A DNA stretch of 64,000 bases from Eutreptiella sp. 'Long Island Sound 2002' (taxonomy: Eukaryota > Euglenozoa > Euglenophyceae > Eutreptiales > Eutreptiaceae): positions 37,008,974-37,072,973 of the forward strand of contig OZ038390.1 in NCBI GenBank assembly GCA_964036045.1. The letters run 5' to 3'. Positions 21,914-31,223 of the stretch are shown in pieces. The notes beneath the pieces were generated by a model. That model saw only the letters and a program-made list of their open reading frames with translations. It was not told where the DNA came from and did no database searches. How positions within the stretch are numbered: the first letter of the stretch is position 1; the number at the start of each line of letters is the position of its first letter. Position numbers and translations under genes: made by a program.

Positions 21914-22265
21914 GTGTCAATGCAAACACGTCCCTGTGGCAGCACACATCGCACAGTAGTGCATGGGGCCAGCAGAAACGCCAGAGGGCCCAGAAACTGA
22001 AGCGCAGGTCATTATGTGAAAAACCGGAAGTATCGCTGAACACCCCGCTTCGGCTGGTCCCGTGGACAGTAGTCAGGGCCGCAACCCCCATGTGGCGTAT
22101 TCACAGACGCAATCCCCGTGAAATTGTGGTTCCAATTGACCAGGCCCCAGCCCTGTGTGCGGAACCTGGTCAGCGTATATAAAGCGCAAAGATGGACGGA
22201 CGATTGGGTACCCAGATGGGTCATCTGAAGTGCACCCCGAGGTGGGAAGGGTGGGAGGCTATTGA
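21914..22265. promoter_or_regulatory. Upstream region of the RCC1-ART gene; TATA box on plus strand
   Basis: The block between the large minus gene and the plus-strand RNase H relic. A good TATATAAA occurs at 22176-22183 on the plus strand, about 90 bp before the RNase H frame, and could have served the retroelement. No equally clear element faces the minus gene. Confidence 0.35.
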
Positions 22266-22615
22266 TTGTTCTTCTTCGGTAATGACCGCGATGTCGCAGC
22301 GTACATCCCTCTGCACGAGGACCAAACAAACAGCAGAGGGGAACTAAGGGCAGCACTGTATGCACTGGAAGGGCACAGGGCAGGAGAGAGAACACTCATA
22401 TGTCCAGACTGTCTACTTGTTGTGAAAGGTGTGTTGGGATGGGCACAGAGATGCCGACAGCACAACTGGAGTAATGCCAAAGGCCCCATCTGGGACCTAC
22501 AACACAGGGACCTATGGGAGGAGATACTGAAGTTCACAGAAAAGTGGGGAGACCAAGGCCGTGTCCAGCGAACAATAAAGTCCTCAAAAAGTATGGTCCG
22601 AACAGGAGTGTTCAT
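22266..22615 (+). pseudogene. RNase H domain, N-terminal half (retroelement relic)
   Basis: The frame encodes a recognisable RNase HI segment: QTNSRGELRAALYAL supplies the conserved Glu, and ICPDCLLVVKG the second acidic residue of the catalytic set. RDLWEEILKF follows, with the usual spacing. The reading then leaves the family before the last catalytic strand. Together with the piece at 22902 this is a broken non-LTR-type retroelement domain. Confidence 0.65.
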
Positions 22616-22901
22616 TGGACAGGCCAATCGGTACCTAGTTAACGCAGCACCTAAACCTGGTTCTGAATTAATTAGGTCTCAAAAAAATACGGTCCAAACA
22701 GAAGTGTTCGTTGGACAAGGCGTTCGTTGGACACAGGGCCGCACGCAGGATCTGCAGCGCTCTGCACATCCTGGTATGCATATGCAGCAATGTTCGGCAC
22801 TTCAAAGATCCAAAGAGTGTACCGCTTGCCGTATGTACAGTGTCAGACCGCTCAATCACTTGTGTTGCCGTGTTTTGGACACAGGGGGGGGGGGGGGATA
22901 A
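22616..22901. other. Insertion splitting the RNase H relic
   Basis: About 290 bp separate the two halves of the RNase H domain. It contains two related ~40-bp stretches (TCAAAAAGTATGGTCCGAACAG and CAAAAAAATACGGTCCAAACAG) and a 10-G run at its right edge. I cannot assign an element type. Confidence 0.45.
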
Positions 22902-23250
22902 AATGGCTCCACACCCCTCTCACATAGATATTCCAGGCAACACACGGGCACACCAGTTGGCAGATGTGGGACGGCGTAGATCCCCCCTCCTGTTCGGCGG
23001 TGTGTCAGCACGGCCAAGACATACTGAGCCACAAGACAACGAGGAAACAAAAGAAGAGCCCATTGAGGGGTGGGGGGCATCGGAACCGGCAGAGGAGCCA
23101 CAAGAACACTCGGAGATGGAACCCCCCCCCCCCCCCCAGAGAGCGCACAGGGCACACCTGCAAGACCGAATAACTGCAAACTGCAGACACTGCAAATGCC
23201 CTCCACCAATGCGGCCGCCCGATCACCACCATGGGATATAGAAGTATGCA
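22902..23250 (+). pseudogene. RNase H domain, C-terminal half (retroelement relic)
   Basis: The frame reads HPSHIDIPGNTRAHQLAD, which matches the final RNase H helix motif (normally VxSHxGIxGNExADxLA) with the catalytic Asp kept, followed by GRRRSPL. It then runs into an acidic, Pro-rich tail. It continues the domain begun at 22266 but is displaced by the insertion, so the gene is dead. Confidence 0.65.
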
Positions 23251-23988
23251 CCCCCACCCAAACAGCAAAACGGCCGAGGCTGCACACCCTGCTGCAGTCC
23301 GCATGCCCCGCACGCCGGGGGCAGAGGTGACGCCAGCGACACAGGTAAGTGTGAAAACGACATATTTCATGGGATTGACAAGAAACACATTCAGATCCCC
23401 AATCCCCCCTCCCCCATGTCACCCAGGGTGTCCATCCAGCCCCTGTCTTCTCTAAATTTAGCGCTGATGGAGGATGCAGAAGGGGAGTCCACCGAACCAA
23501 GCTCCCACACTCCACTGTGTCCCTGCACTTGACTATGTCCACTGTAACTTGTAGTATGGAGGGTTCACAGTGTGTACCACCCTAACTGAGCTGATGGCAA
23601 TGGAGGACTGGCTGTGCCTTCCAGCTGCTCCGAGATGCCTCCTTGCAAGCAGACCACCCCCTTTTTGTTGTACCCCCCCCCCTTTGAAATCTCCCCCCTT
23701 TTGTCGGGCCGGTTCCCCTCCTAGGGAGCGGGAACGGTCACAAAGTGACGGTTCCCCCCCTGGGGGGGGGGCACAAATCTGTACCATAGTATCACAGTGT
23801 AAACCAGCTTCGGCGCCTTCAGCGCCTTTTAAAAATTCTATTGCCTTCGGCAGTGCACCTCGAAGAGAGGCTGACAGTCAGCCAGTCAGTCAGTTAGTCA
23901 GGCAAGCAGTCAGTCACACAGTCAGTCGGGCAAGCAGGCAGGCAGACAGAAACACCTAGTTTCTTTTTTTTTTTCACTGGCAAGCTTT
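23251..23988. repeat. Non-coding with homopolymers and CAGT repeats
   Basis: C runs near 23677 and G run near 23762. The segment 23866-23946 is a degenerate CAGT/CAGG tetranucleotide array, followed by a poly-T tract at 23964-23974. No gene recognised. Confidence 0.5.
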
Positions 23989-24223
23989 GCTTCATGCACT
24001 GGGGAGGATACATTCAGTCAGAACAAGCCACAGTCAAATGGTAATGCTGTTCCCCACAAGCTGGTATGTCGGCGGTTCAAATCCCGCTCGGCCGACTGCC
24101 GGCCGCGTCAAGAAAGTTGCCGACCGGGCATCGAAGTCGTCAACCTATGCATCAGCGGCCGGCTGCATTACCATTCGATCGATGCTTGTTCTGATGGTCA
24201 CCATTCTCCCCACTGCTTGAAGC
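23989..24223. mobile_element. 235-bp foldback/MITE element with ~58-bp arms
   Basis: The left arm (23989-24047) and the reverse complement of the right arm (24165-24223) share GCTTCA, TGGGGAG, CAGAACAAGC and AATGGTAATGC in the same order and spacing. The central ~117 bp is GC-rich and includes CGGCGGTTCAAATCCCGC, which resembles a tRNA T-arm but does not pair properly. No transposase is encoded. Confidence 0.65.
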
Positions 24224-24226
24224 CTT

Positions 24227-24541
24227 CTAATCAAAATTTTTTGACCCCCCCCCAAAAAAAAGTGTTATTTTTTTTTTAAACTTCCGGCGCCACATAAGTT
24301 CGAAGCTCAAAGTCTCGCTATGAACAAAGGAGAGGCACTCATAGGCAGGTTGCCTAGCATCAGTCCAGCCGTAGTAACTATAACCACAGGCTTCGTGCGG
24401 GTTATGCACGTCCATCAAGGACGCCTGTGGGGACAAGTTATCCCACAAGTCGGCTGACAGTGGTGTGCAGATGTGCTCTGCCACGGGCATTGGCTGCCCA
24501 GTCCGATGTGTCAAGTATGGTGTTTTTGAGCCCCCCCCCAA
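24227..24541 (-). pseudogene. Coding-like cassette of unknown origin between direct repeats
   Basis: The minus frame encodes protein-like sequence (ICTPLSADLWDNLSPQ, HEACGYSYYGWTDARQPAYE, LSFELMWRRKF) that I cannot place. It is bounded by ~30-bp near-identical direct repeats (TTTTTGA, nine C, A-run, AAGTGTTAT) at about 24236-24268 and 24522-24552. It may be an exon or a captured fragment. Confidence 0.35.
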
Positions 24542-24559
24542 AACAAGTGTTATCCAGTT

Positions 24560-25294
24560 TCAGGGGATAGAGGCCTCAGAATCAAAAAATCCATTGGGGG
24601 ATTGTCTTATTGGATAAAGAAGTGATTTTACAAGGGGTTGGACATCAAATATCATGCCTTGGGCTATGCTCTCTTCGAGGTGTTTTTTGTTTTGACGAAG
24701 CTGCAATAGTTCTGTAATATTTCTGCAATACGAGTCACTCTCGGGATACAAGTACACTCTCAGAACATACCATAGCTTCTTCCCCTGTCAAGGACAGGGA
24801 TCAAGGATGACAAAGAAGGAGCAACTTATATTCCTTCCTTGAGTATACCTGCAGAGCGACCTAGGGTCGCCACGACTCATGTTTGGCCCTTGTCTTCTCG
24901 CCTATGACAAGTTTTCTTTGCTCCGGGGCCGTGCATGGGTGAGTTTGGTGACACTCTGATTCACCCTGTTATCCTCCTAGTGGTACACATCCGTTTGGCC
25001 TGTGGCGGTGAGCAGGCCGTGTTGTGTGGTGCTTCCTCGCGCCGTTGCATACCCTTTTGTATAAGTGCGTGCCGTAGACCTAGGATATGATATGATAAGT
25101 CCACCTCATGCAGCCACTCCTGGTATGTCTTTTTCCAAAGAATGCAGCCATTTGCCCACCCTCCTATACCAAATACCGTCGTAGTGCCGGTCTCTGAGAA
25201 CACTTTGGGACCCATTGTTGCGCATGTCCTGTGCCTCCCGCATCAATTTAGTGGTTTGGTACTTAATCCTGGGTGCGGACAATTTCTCCATCAC
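24560..25294 (-). pseudogene. Broken coding-like region, unknown protein
   Basis: Two further minus-strand pieces read like protein: one at 25106-25294 (KLMREAQDMRNNGSQSVLRD, WYRRVGKWLHSLEKDIP) passing by frame change into one at 24961-25215 (YQEWLHEVDLSYHILGLRHA), and one at 24560-24757 (CRNITELLQLRQNKKHLEES). The frame shift and stops suggest a decayed gene or mobile-element ORF. Family unknown. Confidence 0.3.
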
Positions 25295-25488
25295 TTTTTG
25301 ATGCCCAATAGTATCCTGGGTGAACTCGGGGTATTTTAGTGAGGTTTTACTACATTTTACTAGGTTTTACTACGGCACATACTAGGTTTTACCAAATGCC
25401 CCCGCACGACGCCCACCACCCACATTTCTTTACCCACCCACACATACATACATACCCCCCCCCCCTTGCGCAAGCACAGCTGCGGTCC

Positions 25489-26018
25489 CAAAAAGCTGGT
25501 CAAAACGGCGGTTCAACGCCCACCCCGTGCTTAGACAAGGCCGTGCATGCGCGCGACACACGTGACAGCAAACGTGTGGGGGAGCCCTCAGATGGGGATG
25601 GCGAGGGGCTGCGAATGGGGAAGAGCACTTTATCAAAAGCGGCATTGTGCTCAATCTCCTTCCCATTCCGCATGTACTTCAAATGGATGCAGTTGGCCCC
25701 ATGACGAAAAGGACCAAAAATATTGGCAGACACATGTTCCCCAGTGCTCTGAACGTACGTGACAGGCATGCCGGGAATAACATTGTTAGCCATGGCTGAA
25801 AATCACATCAGAACAAACAGCATGGGATTGCAATGTGCGGTACAATGTTGTTACGAACACAATGCACTATCACAAACATGACTAAGCCCCTCTTTCCCTA
25901 TACAAACACTCTACAAACACCCAATCCTCCATTCTGGACCACAAAAACAGCGGTCCCAAAATTTCCTCAAAACGGCGGTTCAACGCCCAGCCTGTGCTTA
26001 GACAAGGCCGTGCATGTG
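25489..26018. repeat. Direct repeat pair, ~65 bp, 465 bp apart
   Basis: 25489-25553 and 25954-26018 share AACGGCGGTTCAACGCCCA, TGTGCTTAGACAAGGCCGTG or near variants, and CATG. They flank the start of the SH3/chromo-like ORF and may mark element boundaries. Confidence 0.55.
25500..25793 (-). CDS. Small SH3/chromo-like domain ORF (copy 2)
   Basis: ATG at 25793 opens a 97-codon frame: MANNVIPGMPVTYVQSTGEH at the start, then 'V.ANIFGPFRHG', 'HLKYMRNGKEIEHNAA', 'FPI', then a Ser/Pro run. Strand pattern and spacing match the ORF at 10021-10275, though identity is low. The distal 30 residues lie in the direct repeat and may not be native. A retroelement- or chromatin-linked domain is inferred. Confidence 0.5.
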   Translation of the reverse strand: MANNVIPGMPVTYVQSTGEHVSANIFGPFRHGANCIHLKYMRNGKEIEHNAAFDKVLFPIRSPSPSPSEGSPTRLLSRVSRACTALSKHGVGVEPPF

Positions 26019-26244
26019 CAAAGGGGGGGGGAGGGTACATGAGGGGGGATAATTTCGGGCAGGGAAATTTTCATGGGAAAATTTCGTTTTTAAGGGAGGT
26101 GGCCAAATCCCCGTACGCCCCCCCCCCCATATGGGCCCATGGCTACACCCCCTTCACCATCCGACAATGCTAGCTCAGACCGCACTGAGCATTTCTTGCA
26201 ATCAAACTTTGATGTAGAAGCCTGATCCACGCCATCAAGTCCGT
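26019..26244. other. Short spacer with G/C runs
   Basis: G run near 26023, C run near 26120 and an A/T-rich block of the GGGAAATTTTCATGGGAAAATTTCG type. It resembles the dispersed G-run/AT-rich repeats found in introns of the beta-helix gene. No gene. Confidence 0.4.
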
Positions 26245-27468
26245 ATGCGGATGCGACGTACACTGCGGCCACATGGAGTACATCAGCCGAAAGCTGTCCT
26301 CTCCCCGGAGTTAACGGCTTCTAATGCAGCGTTGCTAGGGAGAGTCGTGGTGAGCCCACATTCGGATGTGGCATGGCTGGAGCCCCACAGGTACTGCTGG
26401 GTACCAGTGGCGGCGAAGGTCATATTGTCTGATGACGCTCCCCAGGAAGACGGGGTCACCAACGTGGCCGTGGCGAGCCACGGCAGCCCCACGTGGACAG
26501 GTGCCATCCGCGGCACGGTTCCCGAGGCGGAGATCATCGGGGCAGCCGCTTACCTACTCCACACACCTCCTTCAGGCCTCTTGGTACACATGGTGGATGC
26601 TTCCATCAGTGGGGCGCAACTGCGCAGGGCTCAAGAAGCCCTGTACCGCGGCATCAAAGGACCAACCTCCCGTTTCATCAACCAGCACGCATTGAACTGG
26701 GTGGTGGAGGGGCTGCGTCGACTGCCACGCAGGGTTGGAGGACCCCATCACTGGGTGGTACGGCAAAGCTCGCACTTGGCGGCGGTCCCGCTGGAGGAAC
26801 CAGATTTCGCTGCAGCCCACGCAAAGGCCCCGCCAGTACACCTCATGTTACCCAAGGAGCACACCACCCTCCTGGTGCCTAATGAATGTGGGGTGCTAGA
26901 ACCTCATGTGCCCTCCATGCGGGCCCTCCAGCAGGTTAGAGAGGTGGTGTGGGACTCGTTGGCAGCGCGCACAAGGGACCACACGCCGTTGGCTGGTGCT
27001 TGTGAAGTTGTGCCTCTGGGAACGGTGCATCATGGCCCTACACACCGGGACCTGCTGCGAGCAAGAGACGGCCGTCTCCCCACTATGCAAGTCATGCGAC
27101 GGTGGTGGCAAAAAATCACCCGCACGGTGATTCCTGCGCTTGACTGCATCTTCTGCTGGGGACCTGAGGAAGACACGGGCCACTTGCGCATATTATGCGA
27201 AAGGGACGAAGCGGTTGCACGGCTACTATGTGCGAAAGTCGAGGAGTTCACTGCGGACCTGCCACTCGCAGACAGGGCCATGGAGTTCATGTCCTGGAAG
27301 GAGCACGGAAGCAGGTGGACGGAGTCCTTAATAGCAGGAGTAGTCCCGGGAGGACTGTGCCGTGTTCGTGTCCGCATGCGCGTGCTGAAAAAATCAGTTC
27401 CAACCTGTTGTCTAGCCAAGTGCCATTTTTGCACCATTAGAAAAATCGTGGGGAACACCCCAGCTTGA
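26245..27468 (+). CDS. Retroelement-type RNase H plus CCHC zinc-knuckle ORF
   Basis: An intact 407-codon frame. Residues ~60-190 show RNase H-like order: an acidic strand (VILSDDAP), PEAEIIGAAAYL with the conserved Glu, VHMVDASIS with the next Asp, and HWVVRQSSH near the end. Residues ~315-345 carry CIFCWGPEEDTGHLRILC, a C-x2-C-x7-H-x4-C zinc knuckle of the type that ends many non-LTR retrotransposon ORF2 proteins. No reverse transcriptase lies upstream. It is therefore either a 5'-truncated insertion or a stand-alone derivative. It is unusually free of stops for a relic. Confidence 0.6.
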   Translation: MRMRRTLRPHGVHQPKAVLSPELTASNAALLGRVVVSPHSDVAWLEPHRYCWVPVAAKVILSDDAPQEDGVTNVAVASHGSPTWTGAIRGTVPEAEIIGAAAYLLHTPPSGLLVHMVDASISGAQLRRAQEALYRGIKGPTSRFINQHALNWVVEGLRRLPRRVGGPHHWVVRQSSHLAAVPLEEPDFAAAHAKAPPVHLMLPKEHTTLLVPNECGVLEPHVPSMRALQQVREVVWDSLAARTRDHTPLAGACEVVPLGTVHHGPTHRDLLRARDGRLPTMQVMRRWWQKITRTVIPALDCIFCWGPEEDTGHLRILCERDEAVARLLCAKVEEFTADLPLADRAMEFMSWKEHGSRWTESLIAGVVPGGLCRVRVRMRVLKKSVPTCCLAKCHFCTIRKIVGNTPA

Positions 27469-28001
27469 CCCAAAATTTCAAGCCAACTTTTTCGCCCATT
27501 TTCAGTGATGGTATTCAGGGGCAGATAAAACCACAAAACGGCACCAGCTTATTAGCTTGAGAATGCATGCAACAAAAGCACATGGTGTGGCGGTCAAATG
27601 CAAACCTATCATACATTGCATTGTGTGCCACCACTTCCTATTTCGCGAACAAACTGCTTTGAGTTGCTGCATGCTCTCAGTGGGCACCACCGGCATAGGG
27701 TTGAGGGTCAGCTGTGTTCGAAATATGCGACACTGAAGCAAATGGGTGGATTCTGGTCCAGTTCACACACAAACACACACACCACAACACAACACAAACC
27801 AGGTAACCACAGCTCCTTGGAAGTACTACTCTGTGCCTGTGTACTCCAATAGGGCAACGGGAGCTTTTCCTCATCAAAGAGGGGGTGATAAAGGGCCAGG
27901 AAGACATGCTCCCTGTAAGTTGGAAGAAAGTGATCAGGTAGCTGAGGTCACACATTGCAAGGGGTAGCCCCACTGCCTGAGATGTATGGGAATACAGGAA
28001 T

Positions 28002-28006
28002 CAAGA

Positions 28007-28052
<46 letters not shown>
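28002..28052. repeat. GA microsatellite
   Basis: Almost pure GA dinucleotide run with occasional GG. Confidence 0.9.
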
Positions 28053-31000
28053 GGCAAAAGACTGTTTCACCACCGCACATGCAAGCTGTAGTTTCTCCAG
28101 CACTACTACTCAGGCCCCTGCCTGATGGCCTGGTTTCTCGACAAAAAAACAATCTGAAATCCAAGACTCATGAACCACACCACAATGCAGGGGGGAAACA
28201 CCGTTTACAAGCAAGATACATAGCAGGTGTGCTTTATCAATCTGGATGCAGTGATGGGGCGCAGTGGGTTGAATGGGATGTTTGACTATGTGCAACCGCA
28301 GCCATGCTGGACATGGTCCCATCACACAAACGGATACACTTGCTAACTTGTTGCCGCAGTTGCATGCCGTGTCTTCTGCTGGTGCCCAGATGTCAGAGGT
28401 CGTTGTTGGGGCGGTACGCATGCAGTCAATGGTGTGGAGTAGGGGGGCATTCAGTATGGATAGCGGGAGTTTCAAGTTTCATGACCACGATCGTCTAGAC
28501 CCTGAAACAGGATTGGCTCGGGCTACGTCGTGCCACGTCACACAGTTGATGTAGGTGGATTCCGATACCCCATCCTGTGGAAAGGTGCATGGCCAATTGA
28601 AAACTGCACGGTCCCATTGGATCAGTGTGTGTGTACACCTGCATGGTTGGCATTGCGGTTGAGGGGAACGGCATACAGCATTTATCTTCATGGTCAGTAT
28701 TAATAGGCACCTTCACCAACAGCTGCGAGAGTTGGTCCGAGTCAGAGTTCCCCACATGGACTGAGGCTCTGGGCACTCTCCCTCAAATGGAACTTCAGGT
28801 TGTTTGATCACAGCTGGTGTAGCATTAGATGAGACGCATGAGATTCATGCGTGGTGCCAGATGCCATATCAGCGATGTGCGAGTGGCATTGCTGAAACTG
28901 CCTGCAGATTTGGGTTAGAAATGCAACTTATAAAGCAATGTCATGATTTTCCTGCGAATCCTCATATCTGTGTTGGGTGTGGAGGATGGGGGGGGGGGGG
29001 TCTCTGGGTGGGATAAAACGGTCGCACAGCTTGCGTGCCCGTGCAATTCTGCATCAATCTTTTAGTTTGGAAGAACTGTTCAGTTGGTTGTTGATCACCT
29101 TCGTTCATCCACCCCATGTTTGGGTTTATCTGTCTATGAGCCTGGGACTTGCAGGTACACACCGGTGAGGGATGGCCACACCCTTCGGACTGCAGTGAGT
29201 GAGGGTTTGGGCTCTACATGTAGGGTGGGTTACCTCTGACTTGCTCGTGAGCAGAAAGCCCGGTTGGTCGGTGGTGAAGCAAATCAGAAACCACAAATAT
29301 ATGTGGTTGATCAATGGCTTTGTCTTCCCCTTCCACATTCCATGGCAGCCAGACCAATCTGTGGGTTTGGGCAGCTGTCTGGATATAAGGGGCGCCTGTA
29401 ATGACTGGGCATTAGGTGTGAGGAAGTGGCACTACGGTACGGCGATGGCTGGCACCCTGTAGAAAACACCACTGGCGCATAACAGACAAAAGTGCATTCG
29501 GCATGATGCCGATGACAGTGTTGGCAAGACACAGCACCACACACAGATCAAGAAAAAAGTACAGAGTCATATAAAAGTTGTGTATGCACACTTTCAGATG
29601 CTCCTGTACCGAACTAGCCCAAGCTGATCGTTGTCAGACTGTACCTAGACATCCATACACTGAGGGGCAATAGCTAACGTGCATGCACCTTGGTCCCTAC
29701 ACGTGCCACTCGTGTCTGGCAGGGAAAGTGAGTTTGGTGAGGAATTATCCCCACACCGTGTGCCACTCAGTAATACCTGCTCCAGTCACTCCGTAGGAAT
29801 CAGGTCCAGTCAGTACATGAGTCAGCATGAGCCATTCCTACCTGTGCCTGTAGGCGGTGTGCAAAGCCTGTAGGAGGCACAAGCTCTCAGCAGTGCAACC
29901 GCTATTAATGCTATGTGCATGGCGCATGTGCTATTGATGGAGACCTTTCCCAGTTGTGCTTGGCCCACCTGTAAGCCTGCCTTCTCTCATGCAAAGGTTC
30001 ATGCATTCCACACTTCATGGCAGTCTGGGCGCCCTTGGCTGATGAAAAAATAGGGAGACATGCATCGTATAGCATGCCGTAACTACCCCTCAACTTGGAG
30101 CCTAGCCCGAGTGCATTGAGATGCCCAGAGTCCAAAACTAGGTGTACTCCCAACTGGCTAACCCCCTGCAGCCTCCGTGATCTGCATCAGCCTGCAAGCA
30201 TAAGCCCCTGCTTGAAGCCCCTCAGGGACCATGGCCCCCTTTCCCCCATCCAACCTGTGTCCAGCTCTATATGCATGTCCCCCAAGCGCCCCTCCTCCCA
30301 CGGACGAGCAGGCGCATCACATACACAGGCGAATCCATGCCAATTGGGGAGGCCTATGCAGCCGGCGCCACCCCCCTGCCCCTGCAAAGACAAGGCAACA
30401 GCAGAAGCGAAGCGGTTGGTTGGAATGCACCCACAACGGAATGCGTCGCACGCCACCCCCCTCGAGCTGGACCAGCCCACTGGTGAGCGCAGGAAGAGGA
30501 TTGGGGCGTGCACACAGTGCACACATGGGCATTTGGTGAACCAGCTGAGGGCTGCGTCACAGCAGCGGCGGAGGCCTGCTGCACGGTGCGGCCTCAGGCT
30601 TCGACCACCCAGCACCACGCATTGCGCCGTTTGGGGTGCGCCCACCCCCTCATGCTCTCGCATACCGTGGCCCCCTGCACCTCCGTTACAATATTCAGCC
30701 AACGAGGCGCTCCATACGCCCATCGTATCCCAGAGACACAACGTCAATGGCCAAGCCGTGGGGTTCTAGCTGCTTCCCAGCCTCCCCCAAAGCTGGATGG
30801 TAGCACCAGGCAGTGGCAACCGTGACTGCAATCGATGACCATATGAGATCACTTGGCCGTCTTAAGTTATGAGACTTGCCACTGGAACCGAAATGCTGCA
30901 CCCCAACATGCACCTTTGACTACTGAAGAAAATGGAAGGAATCCATATTAACAACCGTAGCCCATAGGCTACAGGGGTAAGAGCCCTCCCAAAGCTCCAG

Positions 31001-31191
31001 CTGGGCAGCATGGAGCAGGGAGAGATCCCCTGGGTGCCTACAGAGCAAGACGCTCCATCACGCAGAGCTCAGGTTTGCCCCCGATACGCCAGGCCGTGGC
31101 CGTGCCCCCCAATGTTTCACCCACGGCCACCTGCATGCCATGCGCCATGGTGCAGTGCGTAGGAGAGGGGTCCTGTGTGACTTGGTCCCGG

Positions 31192-31223
31192 GTTTGTCCC
31201 GGCAATACTTTGCTGGGACAAAC
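31192..31223 (+). other. Hairpin followed by TTACC repeats
   Basis: GTTTGTCCCGGCA and TGCTGGGACAAAC form a 13-bp stem with one mismatch around a 6-nt loop. Four TTACC units follow at 31224-31244. Confidence 0.55.

Noticed and set aside
24040-24105. Possible tRNA around CGGCGGTTCAAATCCCGC
   Set aside because: The T-stem does not pair, no acceptor stem or clean anticodon arm can be drawn, and it lies in the middle of a foldback element.
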